37,967 nucleotides of DNA from Nonomuraea zeae (GTDB lineage: Bacteria; Actinomycetota; Actinomycetes; Streptosporangiales; Streptosporangiaceae), in contig NZ_VCKX01000104.1 of NCBI RefSeq assembly GCF_005889725.1, forward strand, positions 1 to 37,967, written 5' to 3'. The notes beneath the pieces were generated by a model. The model ran no database searches and was not told the DNA's origin. It worked only from the letters and a program-made list of their open reading frames with translations. Both the position numbers and the translations under genes were made by a program. Positions 1 to 7,836 of this stretch are shown one piece after another; the stretch's first letter is position 1, and each line of letters opens with the position of its first letter.

Positions 1-5
1 GGGTA

Positions 6-38
6 TCGTCGGCAGCGTCAGAGGTGTATAAGAGACAG
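6..38 (+). other. Residual Nextera read-1 transposon adapter
   Basis: This stretch matches the Illumina Nextera read-1 adapter, including the 19-bp Tn5 mosaic end (20-38, ending in TATAAGAGACAG), with one mismatch at position 23 (G for T). It is a library artefact left at the contig end, not genomic sequence. Bases 1-5 are probably also non-genomic. Genuine sequence starts at about 39. Confidence 0.95.
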
Positions 39-39
39 C

Positions 40-840
40 ACCGGCCCGGCACCCCCGGGCCCCGCCAGGCCGGCGCAGCACGGCGTCACCGGGGCGGGCC
101 CCGCCGGGGTGCCCGCCTACGGGCAGGCCGGTGGGCGGCCGCCGGACGGCGCTCCGCCTCCGTACGGCGGCCCGACGGGTCCGGGGCGGCGCGACGGCGA
201 CAGCACGGACACCTCGCGCTCCCGATCGCGGAGCGTGCTCATCGGCGTCGTGGCGAGCCTGCTGGCGCTGGGCGCGGCCGTCGGCACCACCCTCTACCTC
301 AACCGCGACCCGGCCTCGGGAGACGACGCCCGCTCCGTCACGACCGCCACCCGCTCGTCCCCCGCCGGCGCCGAGTCGTCCCCGGCCGGGACCGGCGAGC
401 CTCCCGCAGAGACGACCACGCCGCCCGAGAAGACGACGCCGCCCACGGAGGCGGCCACCTCAGCCTCCGAGAGCGAGCCGCCCACCCCGGAGCCCGGCGG
501 CGGCCTGGAGATCCCCGCGGCCTTCGCGGGCACCTGGTCGGGCCACGTCACCAGCACGAACCCCGCCGACGCCGACGGCTCCGAGAACAAGGTGACGCTG
601 AAGAAGGGCGAGTCCACCGCGGCCTGGTCGGAGCAGGACCCCGACGAGAGCTGCACGGGCACCATCACCCTCACGAAGGTGGAGCGCAGCCGGCTCACCT
701 TCACCCTGGGCCAGAACGACGGCGGCTGCATCCCCGGGACGATCTGGCTGGACCTGAAGGGCGACACGCTCGCCTACACCTGGCGCGACGTCCCCGGCCT
801 CGGCATCGTCACGCAGACCGGCGCGCTGAAGAAGGGCTGA
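40..840 (+). CDS. Membrane-anchored protein with lipocalin-like C-terminal domain (5' partial)
   Basis: The reading frame is open from the adapter junction to TGA at 838-840, so the true start is probably lost beyond the contig end; the first internal start is GTG at 109. Visible parts in order are a Pro/Gly/Ala-rich cytoplasmic segment, one transmembrane helix (about 235-300, VLIGVVASLLALGAAVG), a Thr/Pro/Glu-rich linker of about 60 residues, and a roughly 110-residue C-terminal domain starting near 505. That domain has the pattern GTWSG...ESCTGTITL...GGCIPG and two cysteines that could form a disulfide outside the cell. In actinomycetes similar tails follow Ser/Thr kinase domains, so this may be the end of a receptor kinase, but no kinase motif is visible here. 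Confidence 0.7.
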   Translation, partial: TGPAPPGPARPAQHGVTGAGPAGVPAYGQAGGRPPDGAPPPYGGPTGPGRRDGDSTDTSRSRSRSVLIGVVASLLALGAAVGTTLYLNRDPASGDDARSVTTATRSSPAGAESSPAGTGEPPAETTTPPEKTTPPTEAATSASESEPPTPEPGGGLEIPAAFAGTWSGHVTSTNPADADGSENKVTLKKGESTAAWSEQDPDESCTGTITLTKVERSRLTFTLGQNDGGCIPGTIWLDLKGDTLAYTWRDVPGLGIVTQTGALKKG

Positions 841-853
841 GTGAAAAAATCCC

Positions 854-876
854 CCACGCCTCTGAGCTGCGCGTGG
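854..876 (+). terminator. Possible intrinsic terminator
   Basis: A 6-bp stem (CCACGC 854-859 with GCGTGG 871-876) and an 11-nt loop lie 14 nt after the preceding stop. An A-run precedes the stem (844-849) and a short T-rich stretch (881-885) follows it. The stem is weak, so this is a tentative call. Confidence 0.35.
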
Positions 877-897
877 CGAATTTCTTCGGCAAAACCC

Positions 898-925
898 TTC
901 GACTTCTGCGGGCTCGAAGTAGATC
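898..925 (+). promoter_or_regulatory. Candidate promoter for the AAA+ gene, near-leaderless
   Basis: A TTCGAC (898-903) and TAGATC (920-925) pair has a 16-bp spacer. Transcription would begin around 931-935, at or just before the ATG at 935. No Shine-Dalgarno sequence precedes that ATG, which fits leaderless translation. Confidence 0.3.
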
Positions 926-934
926 ATTAGTGCT

Positions 935-2044
935 ATGTCTGTCATCAAGGAGGTGCCGTTCCCCAGTCCGGACTCGTCAGAGCTGCCGATGAACATCTGG
1001 ATCGACGACGCCGACTCCGCCATCGACGTCATCGACGCCTTGGCGCTGTCGCCGTTCGCGACGGGCGCGCAGCCCTGGTCTCGCCTGGCCAATCTGGAGC
1101 GCGTACGCCCTGATGCCTCGCTGAGCCCCGCCGGGGGACGCGTGCTGCGTACCGCGCGGGTGGAGGACGGCTCCGAGTCGCGGCTCATCTGCGGCGACGG
1201 CTGGACCCTGCGCGTCATCCGCCACCGCAACCGCACGGCCACCGTGAGCGTGACGGCCGTCAACGAAGACCTGGCCAGGACCGTGCTCCAGGAGAGCATC
1301 GACGGCGCCGAAGAGGCCGTGCCGGACGTCGACCACGTCGAGATGGGCTTCTGGTGGCGCGGCATGCACGGCGGCACCCGTTCGGAGAAGCCGATCACGG
1401 CCCAGCCCTGGGACGAGATCAGCCCGAACTACTCGGCCAAGGTGCGCCCGTCCCTCGACCGGCTGATGTCGATCAACCCGGCAGACGTGAACGGCCGCCT
1501 CATCCTCCTGCACGGCCAGCCCGGCACCGGCAAGACGACGCTGCTGCGCTCGCTGGCCAAGCAGTGGCGCGACTGGTGCCAGGTGGACTGCGTGCTCGAC
1601 CCCGAGCGCCTGTTCAACGAGCCCGGCTACCTGATGGAGGTGGCCGTCGGCTACGACACCGACGAGGATGCCCAGCGCTGGCGGCTGCTGGTCCTGGAGG
1701 ACTGCGACGAGCTGATCAGCGCGGGCGCCAAGGCGCAGGCGGGCCAGGGTCTGTCGCGCCTGCTCAACCTCACCGACGGCCTGCTGGGCCAGGGCCGCGA
1801 CGTGCTGGTGGCGATCACCACGAACGAGGACCTGACCCGGCTCCACCCCGCCGTCGTCCGTCCGGGCCGCTGCCTGGCGCAGGTGGAGGTCGGGCCGCTG
1901 AGCAAGGAGGAGGCCGTCACCTGGCTCGGCACGTCGCAGGGCGTGGGGCCGTCCGGGGCGACCCTCGCCCAGCTGTACGCCCTGCGCGCGGGCCGTGAGA
2001 TCACCGCGCCCGGCGTGGACGAGTCCACCGGCCTCTACCTCTGA
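935..2044 (+). CDS. DUF5925 and AAA+ ATPase domain protein
   Basis: The 369-residue protein combines an N-terminal DUF5925-type region (about 1-150, with PMNIWIDDADSAIDVIDAL) and a AAA+ ATPase module. Walker A is GQPGTGKTT (194-202) and Walker B is LLVLEDCDE (251-259). A sensor-1-like AITTNED and an arginine-finger-like RPGRC follow. The fold predicts ATP-driven remodelling of an unknown partner; the biological role is not known. It appears to be a single-gene transcription unit. ATG 935 lacks a ribosome binding site. An AAGGAGGTG at 947-955 lies inside the ORF and is too far from the next ATG (989) to decide a later start. Confidence 0.85.
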   Translation: MSVIKEVPFPSPDSSELPMNIWIDDADSAIDVIDALALSPFATGAQPWSRLANLERVRPDASLSPAGGRVLRTARVEDGSESRLICGDGWTLRVIRHRNRTATVSVTAVNEDLARTVLQESIDGAEEAVPDVDHVEMGFWWRGMHGGTRSEKPITAQPWDEISPNYSAKVRPSLDRLMSINPADVNGRLILLHGQPGTGKTTLLRSLAKQWRDWCQVDCVLDPERLFNEPGYLMEVAVGYDTDEDAQRWRLLVLEDCDELISAGAKAQAGQGLSRLLNLTDGLLGQGRDVLVAITTNEDLTRLHPAVVRPGRCLAQVEVGPLSKEEAVTWLGTSQGVGPSGATLAQLYALRAGREITAPGVDESTGLYL

Positions 2045-2072
2045 CCTTCCGCGCCCCGCCGCCCGAGCCGCA

Positions 2073-2091
2073 CCGGCCGCCGGGCGGCCGG
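2073..2091. terminator. GC-rich hairpin between convergent genes
   Basis: CCGGCCGCC (2073-2081) is complementary to GGCGGCCGG (2083-2091), giving at least a 7-bp stem with a tight loop. It sits 29 bp after the AAA+ gene stop and could end transcription from either side. There is no U-tract, which is common in high-GC actinomycetes. Confidence 0.5.
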
Positions 2092-2098
2092 GCGCGCG

Positions 2099-2213
2099 AA
2101 GGCGCTCACGGGCCCGTCACGCCGCCGCCCGCAGGCCCATCCCAAGGTCGTTCGCCGGCCCGTCACGAGGTTGAGCGCCGGCCAGTCAGGAGGTCGTTCG
2201 CCGGCCGGTCACG
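2099..2213. repeat. 23-bp tandem repeat, about five copies
   Basis: Units lie at 2099-2121, 2122-2144, 2145-2167, 2168-2190 and 2191-2213. The last three are clear (core GCCGGCC.GTCA.G after AGGT). The first matches mainly at its end (GGGCCCGTCACG) and the second only loosely. The last unit includes the stop codon of the SWIM protein gene (2209-2211), so the array straddles its 3' end. Confidence 0.65.
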
Positions 2214-3543
2214 GGGTGGTCGCCTCGACCGGGACGCGGGCGGCGATCCTGGCCGCCAGCACGTGCTTGCAGGGCCCGCGCGAGCCGCGGTGGTCGTACC
2301 ACCACGGGCACGTGCACTCCCCGCCGCCGAGGCCGACCCGGCGCACCCCGCCGTCGGTCGTCACCTCGGCCGCGTCCCCCGCCAGCAGCCGGACGGCGCC
2401 GGCGGCCACCAGCGCGCGGGCCGCCGTGAGCCGGGGGTTGAGCTCGGCCACCTGCTCCTTGTCGTAGGGCAGCTCCCGGTGGAAGTGGGCCGCATCGTGC
2501 AGGTCGTAGCCGACCCGCCCGGCCGTGCCGAGCTGGGTGAGGGCGGCGCGAACGCGCTCGACGGGCAGCCCGGAACGCTCGGACAGCAGCCCCAGCTCGA
2601 CCGTGGGCTCGAAGTTGAGCAGCATGCCCACCACGTCGGCGTCGGCCGCGGCGTCGTCGGTGGCCAGGTCGGACAGCACCGCGCCCTCGCCGGAGAAGCC
2701 GCGGTGCGGCTCGGGCGAGACGGCCAGCGTGTAGCGCATGCCGGGCAGCTCCAGCTCCCACGCCCCGGCCGTGGAGGAGCCGTCGGCGGGGCCGTAGACG
2801 CGCAGCGCCTTGGCGAACCTGAGCAGCGGCATCAGGGTGGCGATCCGCCCGGTGCCCGACAGGCAGACGCCGCCGCGCCCGGGGCTCGCGGAGACGCGCA
2901 GGTCACGGCCCGCGGGGACGGCCCAGACGGTGGATCGGGCGGCGCGGGGCAGCGAGCGCAGGAAGCGTACGGCGTGCGGCCCGCTCAGCTCGGCCCGCAG
3001 GTCGAACCCGGCCGCGATCACCTGCACCTCGGCGAACCCGCGCAGCCACCGCGACGGCAGCGGCACCTTCTTCTCCACGACGGCGCCGTCGAGCGTGGTG
3101 ACGGTCAGCTCGTCGGGCCCGACCCCGAGGTGGAGCGGGTCACGGCCGCCCACCCTGGCCAGCGCCTCGCGCAGCGGGCCGTTGACGTCGACGTTGGTCG
3201 TGCCCCGGTCGAGCACGTCGCCGTCGAGCTCCAGCACGTCGAGCCGGGCGTAGACGCCGCCGCAGGCCGAGAACGACTCGAACCGCAGCCGCCCGCCGTC
3301 GCAGGTCACCACGGGGTCGCGCGTCCAGCCCGGCCTGGGCTGGTGGTAGCGGGTGAGCGCGACGTCGGCCACGGCCAGCAGCCCGGCCGCGGCGGGCGCC
3401 GCCTGGGAGAGCAGGCCGCTGAAGAACCTGGGGTGGGCCTGCGGGCCGGACAGCGCCGTCCCGCCCGACGTCGAGAGGCCGAGTCTGCCGCCGGCCAGCA
3501 CCGAGGGCCCGGCGTAGGAGTATGCCTGTACCGCGTGAGTCAT
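2209..3543 (-). CDS. SWIM zinc-finger domain protein
   Basis: The 444-residue protein ends in a SWIM zinc finger: C410-x-C412-x12-C425-x-H427, in the context GECTCPWWYDHRG...GPCKHVLA. This motif binds zinc and usually mediates DNA or protein contacts. The rest (about 1-400) resembles actinobacterial SWIM proteins of unknown function that often lie beside SNF2-type helicases, but no helicase is present here. The start is taken as ATG at 3543 (MTHAVQAYSY); the frame stays open to 3642 but that extension would overlap the divergent peptidase gene. Its C-terminal codons run into a 23-bp tandem repeat. Confidence 0.85.
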   Translation of the reverse strand: MTHAVQAYSYAGPSVLAGGRLGLSTSGGTALSGPQAHPRFFSGLLSQAAPAAAGLLAVADVALTRYHQPRPGWTRDPVVTCDGGRLRFESFSACGGVYARLDVLELDGDVLDRGTTNVDVNGPLREALARVGGRDPLHLGVGPDELTVTTLDGAVVEKKVPLPSRWLRGFAEVQVIAAGFDLRAELSGPHAVRFLRSLPRAARSTVWAVPAGRDLRVSASPGRGGVCLSGTGRIATLMPLLRFAKALRVYGPADGSSTAGAWELELPGMRYTLAVSPEPHRGFSGEGAVLSDLATDDAAADADVVGMLLNFEPTVELGLLSERSGLPVERVRAALTQLGTAGRVGYDLHDAAHFHRELPYDKEQVAELNPRLTAARALVAAGAVRLLAGDAAEVTTDGGVRRVGLGGGECTCPWWYDHRGSRGPCKHVLAARIAARVPVEATTP

Positions 3544-3598
3544 GCCCGAACCATAGAGATCATCACCGACACAATCGGGCTGGTACGTAAACCATCCG
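3544..3598. promoter_or_regulatory. Short divergent promoter region
   Basis: Only 55 bp separate the SWIM gene from the peptidase operon, so both promoters must lie here or within the coding starts. Reading leftwards, TATGGT (3555-3550) is a possible -10 for the SWIM gene, placing its start of transcription at or near the ATG. No convincing -35 is seen on either strand. Confidence 0.35.
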
Positions 3599-4693
3599 AT
3601 GTGTGACATGGAGTACGAAAGCACAATGGGGCTGGTGCTCACCGTCGATCTGGCCCGCGTCGCCTACACCCGCCTGCCCGTGCCCGGCGACACCGGAGGC
3701 ACGGACGACGGCGTGTGGACCGGTGAGGAGTGCCCGATCGGGTTCGCGGCCACGCAGCTCGTGCCCTCGTGGACCGCGCGCACCCCGCCCGGCTCCTGGA
3801 TCGAGGTCGCGTTGCGGGCGTGGACCGCGGCGGGCACCCGTACCAAGTGGTTCGTCATGGGGCGCTGGTCCGAGCACGGCGATCCGCGCACGTCGGTGGC
3901 CGGCCAGGGCGACGATGACGGCGACGTGGCGGTGGACACGTTCGTGGCCAGGCGGCCGGTGGTGGCGTACCAGGTGCGGGTCACCTGGCACGGCACAGGC
4001 GCGCGGGTGACCGGCCTCGGTGTGATGGCCTCGGCGCTGCCGCAGCGCCCGATCGTGCCGAGCGCCTGCGCGGCGGCCGTGCCCGTGGAGCTGGCGGTGC
4101 CCCGGCACTCGCAGCACACCCACGCCGGGCACCACCCGCAGTGGGACGGCGGGGGCGCGAACTGGTGCAGCCCCGCCTCGATCGCCATGGTGCTCGGCTT
4201 CTGGGGGCGCGGCCCGGCCCCGGACGAGCTGGCGTGGGTGGGCGACGGCGATCCCGCGCCGATCGTGGACCACGCGGCCATGGGCACCTATGACGAGAGC
4301 TACCAGGGCACCGGGAACTGGCCGTTCAACGTGGCCTATGCCGGGCGGTTCGGGCTGAACGGGTTCGTGACGCGGCTGCGGTCGGCGGTGGATCTGGAGC
4401 GGTTCGTCCGGGCCGGGATCCCGGTGATCACGTCGCAGTCGTTCAAGGCGCACGAGCTGCCCGGCTCCTGCTACTCCACCAACGGGCACATCCTGGTCGT
4501 CACCGGCTTCACCGCCGGGGGCGACGTCGTCGTGAACGACCCTGCCGCGCCGGACGAGGCCGAGGTGCGCAGGGTCTATCCGCGGGCCGCCTTCGAGAAC
4601 GTGTGGCTCAGGAGCTCGGGCAGCGGCGGCATCGCGTACATCCTGCATCCGCCCGAGCATCCCCTTCCTCCCTGTACCAACGGCAATTGGTGA
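3599..4693 (+). CDS. C39-like (papain-fold) cysteine peptidase family protein
   Basis: The 364-residue protein has an N-terminal all-beta region (about 1-155) and a C-terminal C39_2-type cysteine peptidase domain. The catalytic triad is visible: Cys190 in GANWCSP, His297 in NGHILVV and Asp314 in VNDP. No signal peptide or membrane segment is seen, so it is probably cytoplasmic or exported by an unusual route. Starts at 3608 and 3626 are also possible; none has a strong ribosome binding site. Its stop is 6 bp before the next gene, with which it is likely co-transcribed. The substrate is unknown; family members hydrolyse peptide or isopeptide bonds. Confidence 0.8.
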   Translation: MCDMEYESTMGLVLTVDLARVAYTRLPVPGDTGGTDDGVWTGEECPIGFAATQLVPSWTARTPPGSWIEVALRAWTAAGTRTKWFVMGRWSEHGDPRTSVAGQGDDDGDVAVDTFVARRPVVAYQVRVTWHGTGARVTGLGVMASALPQRPIVPSACAAAVPVELAVPRHSQHTHAGHHPQWDGGGANWCSPASIAMVLGFWGRGPAPDELAWVGDGDPAPIVDHAAMGTYDESYQGTGNWPFNVAYAGRFGLNGFVTRLRSAVDLERFVRAGIPVITSQSFKAHELPGSCYSTNGHILVVTGFTAGGDVVVNDPAAPDEAEVRRVYPRAAFENVWLRSSGSGGIAYILHPPEHPLPPCTNGNW

Positions 4694-4699
4694 AGATTG

Positions 4700-6577
4700 A
4701 TGAGTATTCGACCTATCGACGTGGCCCGTACCGACGGCGGCCCCCAGTGGGTGGAGGCGGTGGCCACGCCCTCGGGCGTCGAGGTCTGGTGGGACGAGCC
4801 GCGCCCGCACGAGGGCGGCCGGCGCTGCGTGGTGCGCCGCCTGCCCGACGGCTCCCGCACGGACGCGCTGCCCCCCGGCTGGAACGCGCGCAACCGGGTG
4901 ATCGAGTACGGCGGCCGCTCCTGGCGGCCGTTGCCGGGCGGCGGCCTCGTCTTCACGAACTGGTCCGACCAGCGCCTCTACCGCCTCGGCGGCACGGCGG
5001 AGACCCCGGTGCCGATCACCCCAGAGGGCCCGTCCCGGTACGCCGACCTCTACCTCCCGCCGGGCCGCGACGAGGTGTGGGCCGTGCGGGAGACGGACAC
5101 CGTGCGCGACCTGGTGGCGGTGCCGCTGGACGGCGGACCGGTCAGGGTCATCGTCAAAGCCCACCATTTCCTGATGAATCCCCGCATTTCCCCTGACGGG
5201 CGGCATGTCGCCTGGATCGGCTGGGACCACCCGAACATGCCCTGGGACGGCACCGAGCTCTGCGTGGCCCCGCTCGGCGCGGACGGCACGGCGGGCGCGC
5301 ACCGGGTGGTCGCCGGCGGCCCCGAGGAGTCCGTCGCCCAGGCCGAATGGCGCGACGCCGCCACCCTGTACGCGGCCACCGACCCCACCGGCTGGTGGAA
5401 CATCCACCTCGTCAGCGTCGACGGCTCCCCCGGCGTCAACCTCACGCCGATGGAGCAGGAGTTCGGCGGCGCGGCCTGGAAGCCCGGCCTGAGCTATTTC
5501 GCGATCGCCGACGACGGCCGCCTGGCCGTCGTGTACGGGACCGCCGACCTCCGCCGCCTGGGCGTGCTCGACCCGGCGACCGGCGAGCTGCGCGAGGTCG
5601 GGGGCGAGGCCACCCACTGGTCCTCGACCGTCTCCGTCGCGAGCGGCCCCGCGGGTGAGGTGCGGGCCGCGGCCGTGGGCGCGACGCCGTACACGCCGCT
5701 GGAGGTGCGCCTGGTCGACCTGGACTCGGGCGCGCACGAGACCGCGTCCGCGCCGAAGCCGCTGCCGCCGCGCGACCTGCTGCCCACCCCGGAGGCCGTG
5801 ACGATCGAGGACGTGCACGCGCATCTCTACCCGCCGTCCGGGGCCCAGGGACCGGGCCCGTACGTGATCTTCGTGCACGGCGGCCCGACCGGCAACCTGC
5901 CGATCATGCTCGACCTGGAGATCGCGTACTTCACGAGCCGGGGCCTGGGCGTGGCGGTGGTGAACTACGGCGGATCGACCGGCTACGGCCGGGCCTACCG
6001 GGAGCGGCTGCGCGACCAGTGGGGCGTGGTGGACGTACAGGACTGCGCCAAGGTGGCCAGGGGCCTGGTCGAGCTGGGCCGGGCCGACGCCGCGAAGATC
6101 GCCATCCGGGGCGGCAGCGCGGGCGGCTGGACCACGGTGGCGGCGCTGGTGCACAGCGACGTGTTCGCGGGCGGGGTCGCGCACTACGCGATCACCGACC
6201 CGGAGAGCTGGGCGGCCGAGACGCACGACTTCGAGTCCCGCTATCTGGACGGACTGGTGGGCCCGCTGCCCGAGACCCGGCAGCGCTATGTCGAGCGCTC
6301 CCCGCTGCTGAACGCCGCCAAGTCCTCGGGCCCGTGCCTGATGCTGCACGGCCTGGAGGACGCGATCGTGGACGTGAGCCAGGCCGAGCGCTTCACCGCC
6401 GAACTGGACAAACATGGCAAACAGTGGGCCTTGCTGACCTTCCCCGGTGAGCAGCACGGCTGGCGCAGGGAGGAGACTATCGTCGCGGTGCTGGAGGCCG
6501 AGCTGGCCTTCTACGGGCTGATCTTCGGCATGGAGACGCCCGGCGTGCCGCCTTTGACACTGAAGGGGAGAGCGTGA
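4700..6577 (+). CDS. S9 family serine peptidase (prolyl oligopeptidase / acylaminoacyl peptidase type)
   Basis: The 625-residue protein has the S9 layout: an N-terminal seven-bladed propeller region (about 1-360, with blade motifs such as ISPDGRHVAWIGWD) followed by an alpha/beta hydrolase domain (about 380-625). Catalytic residues are Ser473 in GGSAGGW, Asp554 in GLEDAIVD and His586 in GEQHGWR. The propeller restricts the active site to short peptides. ATG 4700 follows GGTGAAG, which overlaps the upstream stop, so translation is probably coupled to the C39-like gene. A TTG at 4697 is the only close alternative. The protein lacks a signal peptide and should act in the cytoplasm. Confidence 0.9.
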   Translation: MSIRPIDVARTDGGPQWVEAVATPSGVEVWWDEPRPHEGGRRCVVRRLPDGSRTDALPPGWNARNRVIEYGGRSWRPLPGGGLVFTNWSDQRLYRLGGTAETPVPITPEGPSRYADLYLPPGRDEVWAVRETDTVRDLVAVPLDGGPVRVIVKAHHFLMNPRISPDGRHVAWIGWDHPNMPWDGTELCVAPLGADGTAGAHRVVAGGPEESVAQAEWRDAATLYAATDPTGWWNIHLVSVDGSPGVNLTPMEQEFGGAAWKPGLSYFAIADDGRLAVVYGTADLRRLGVLDPATGELREVGGEATHWSSTVSVASGPAGEVRAAAVGATPYTPLEVRLVDLDSGAHETASAPKPLPPRDLLPTPEAVTIEDVHAHLYPPSGAQGPGPYVIFVHGGPTGNLPIMLDLEIAYFTSRGLGVAVVNYGGSTGYGRAYRERLRDQWGVVDVQDCAKVARGLVELGRADAAKIAIRGGSAGGWTTVAALVHSDVFAGGVAHYAITDPESWAAETHDFESRYLDGLVGPLPETRQRYVERSPLLNAAKSSGPCLMLHGLEDAIVDVSQAERFTAELDKHGKQWALLTFPGEQHGWRREETIVAVLEAELAFYGLIFGMETPGVPPLTLKGRA

Positions 6578-7836
6578 AGAGCGTTGCCGAGATCTGCTCG
6601 GATCTGATCAGGTTCGACACCACCAATCCGGGCTCGGGCGAGCGCCCGGCGGCCGAGTACGTGGCCACGTTGCTGTCGGACGCGGGCCTGGAGCCGGTGG
6701 TGTTCGAGTCGGCGCCGAAGCGGACCACGGTGGTGGCCAGGATCGACGGCGACTCCCCCGACGCGTTGCTCGTGCACGGCCACCTGGACGTGGTGCCGGC
6801 CGACCCGGCCGAGTGGCGGATGCACCCGTTCTCCGGCGAGATCACCGACGGCTGCGTGTACGGCCGGGGCGCGGTCGACATGAAGGGCTCGTGCGCGATG
6901 ACCCTCGCGACCGTGCTCGACCTGGCCGCGCGGGGCGTACGGCCGAAGCGGGATCTGGTGCTGGCGTTCCTGGCGGACGAGGAGGCCACCGGCGACTTCG
7001 GCTCCCGGCACGCGGTGAGCGAGCACCGGGAGCTGTTCGACGGCGTGACCGAGGCGATCAGCGAGTCCGGCGGCTTCAGCGTGGCCTCGGGCGAGCACCG
7101 CGTCTACCCCATCGCGGTCGGCGAGCGCGGCACCGCCTGGATGCGGCTCACCGCGCACGGCGTGGCCGGGCACGGCTCCAGGCCGCCGGTGGACAACCCG
7201 GTCGCCACGCTGGTGCAGGCGCTGTCGCGGGTGGCCGCCTACCAGTGGCCGGTACGCCTGACGCCGTCGGTCGCCGCGCTCGTCCAGGAGCTGTCGGAGA
7301 TCACCGGGCAGCCGATCGACCTGGACCGGCTGGACGCGGAGGCGGCCCGGCTCGGCCCTCTGGGCAGCCTGTTCAAGAGCCAGATCCGCAACTCGGCGAA
7401 CCCGACGATGCTGGATGCGGGCTACAAGGTCAACGTGGTGCCCTCGACCGCCGGGGCGCACGTGGACGGGCGCTACCTGCCGGGGCTGCAGGAGGAGTTC
7501 CTGACGACGATCGACGAGCTGCTGGGGCCGAAGATCACCCGGGAGTTCGTCAACCTGGAGGAGGCGCCCGACGCGCCGTACCCGTCGGCGTTCTTCGACG
7601 AGCTGGCCGGCTCTCTGGTGGCCGAGGACCCGCTGGCCAGGCCGGTCCCGTACGTGATGAGCGGCGGCACCGACGCGAAGTCGTTCGCCCGGATCGGCAT
7701 CAAGGGGTACGGCTTCGCGCCGCTCATGCTCCGGCCGGACCTGGACTACTTCGGCATGTTCCACGGCAAGGACGAGCGGGTGCCGGTGGAGGGCCTGGAG
7801 TTCGGCACCAGGGTGCTGACCCGGCTGCTCACCTGA
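6574..7836 (+). CDS. M20/M25/M40 family zinc metallopeptidase
   Basis: The 420-residue protein matches the M20 family of di-zinc amino- and carboxypeptidases and deacylases. Motifs are HGHLDVVP (metal His70, Asp72), YGRGAVDMKG (bridging Asp102) and DEEATG (catalytic Glu136, metal Glu137). A C-terminal FHGKDERV supplies the last metal histidine. A lid/dimerisation domain sits at about 180-300. GTG 6574 overlaps the S9 stop by 4 bp (GTGA) and is preceded by AAGGGGAGA. With the C39-like and S9 genes it forms a likely peptide-degradation operon. The stop overlaps the convergent monooxygenase gene by 8 bp. Confidence 0.9.
   Translation: MKSVAEICSDLIRFDTTNPGSGERPAAEYVATLLSDAGLEPVVFESAPKRTTVVARIDGDSPDALLVHGHLDVVPADPAEWRMHPFSGEITDGCVYGRGAVDMKGSCAMTLATVLDLAARGVRPKRDLVLAFLADEEATGDFGSRHAVSEHRELFDGVTEAISESGGFSVASGEHRVYPIAVGERGTAWMRLTAHGVAGHGSRPPVDNPVATLVQALSRVAAYQWPVRLTPSVAALVQELSEITGQPIDLDRLDAEAARLGPLGSLFKSQIRNSANPTMLDAGYKVNVVPSTAGAHVDGRYLPGLQEEFLTTIDELLGPKITREFVNLEEAPDAPYPSAFFDELAGSLVAEDPLARPVPYVMSGGTDAKSFARIGIKGYGFAPLMLRPDLDYFGMFHGKDERVPVEGLEFGTRVLTRLLT

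Noticed and set aside
3563..6457. 964-residue open frame on the minus strand
   Set aside because: It lies antisense to the C39-like and S9 peptidases, whose catalytic triads are intact; no domain is recognisable.
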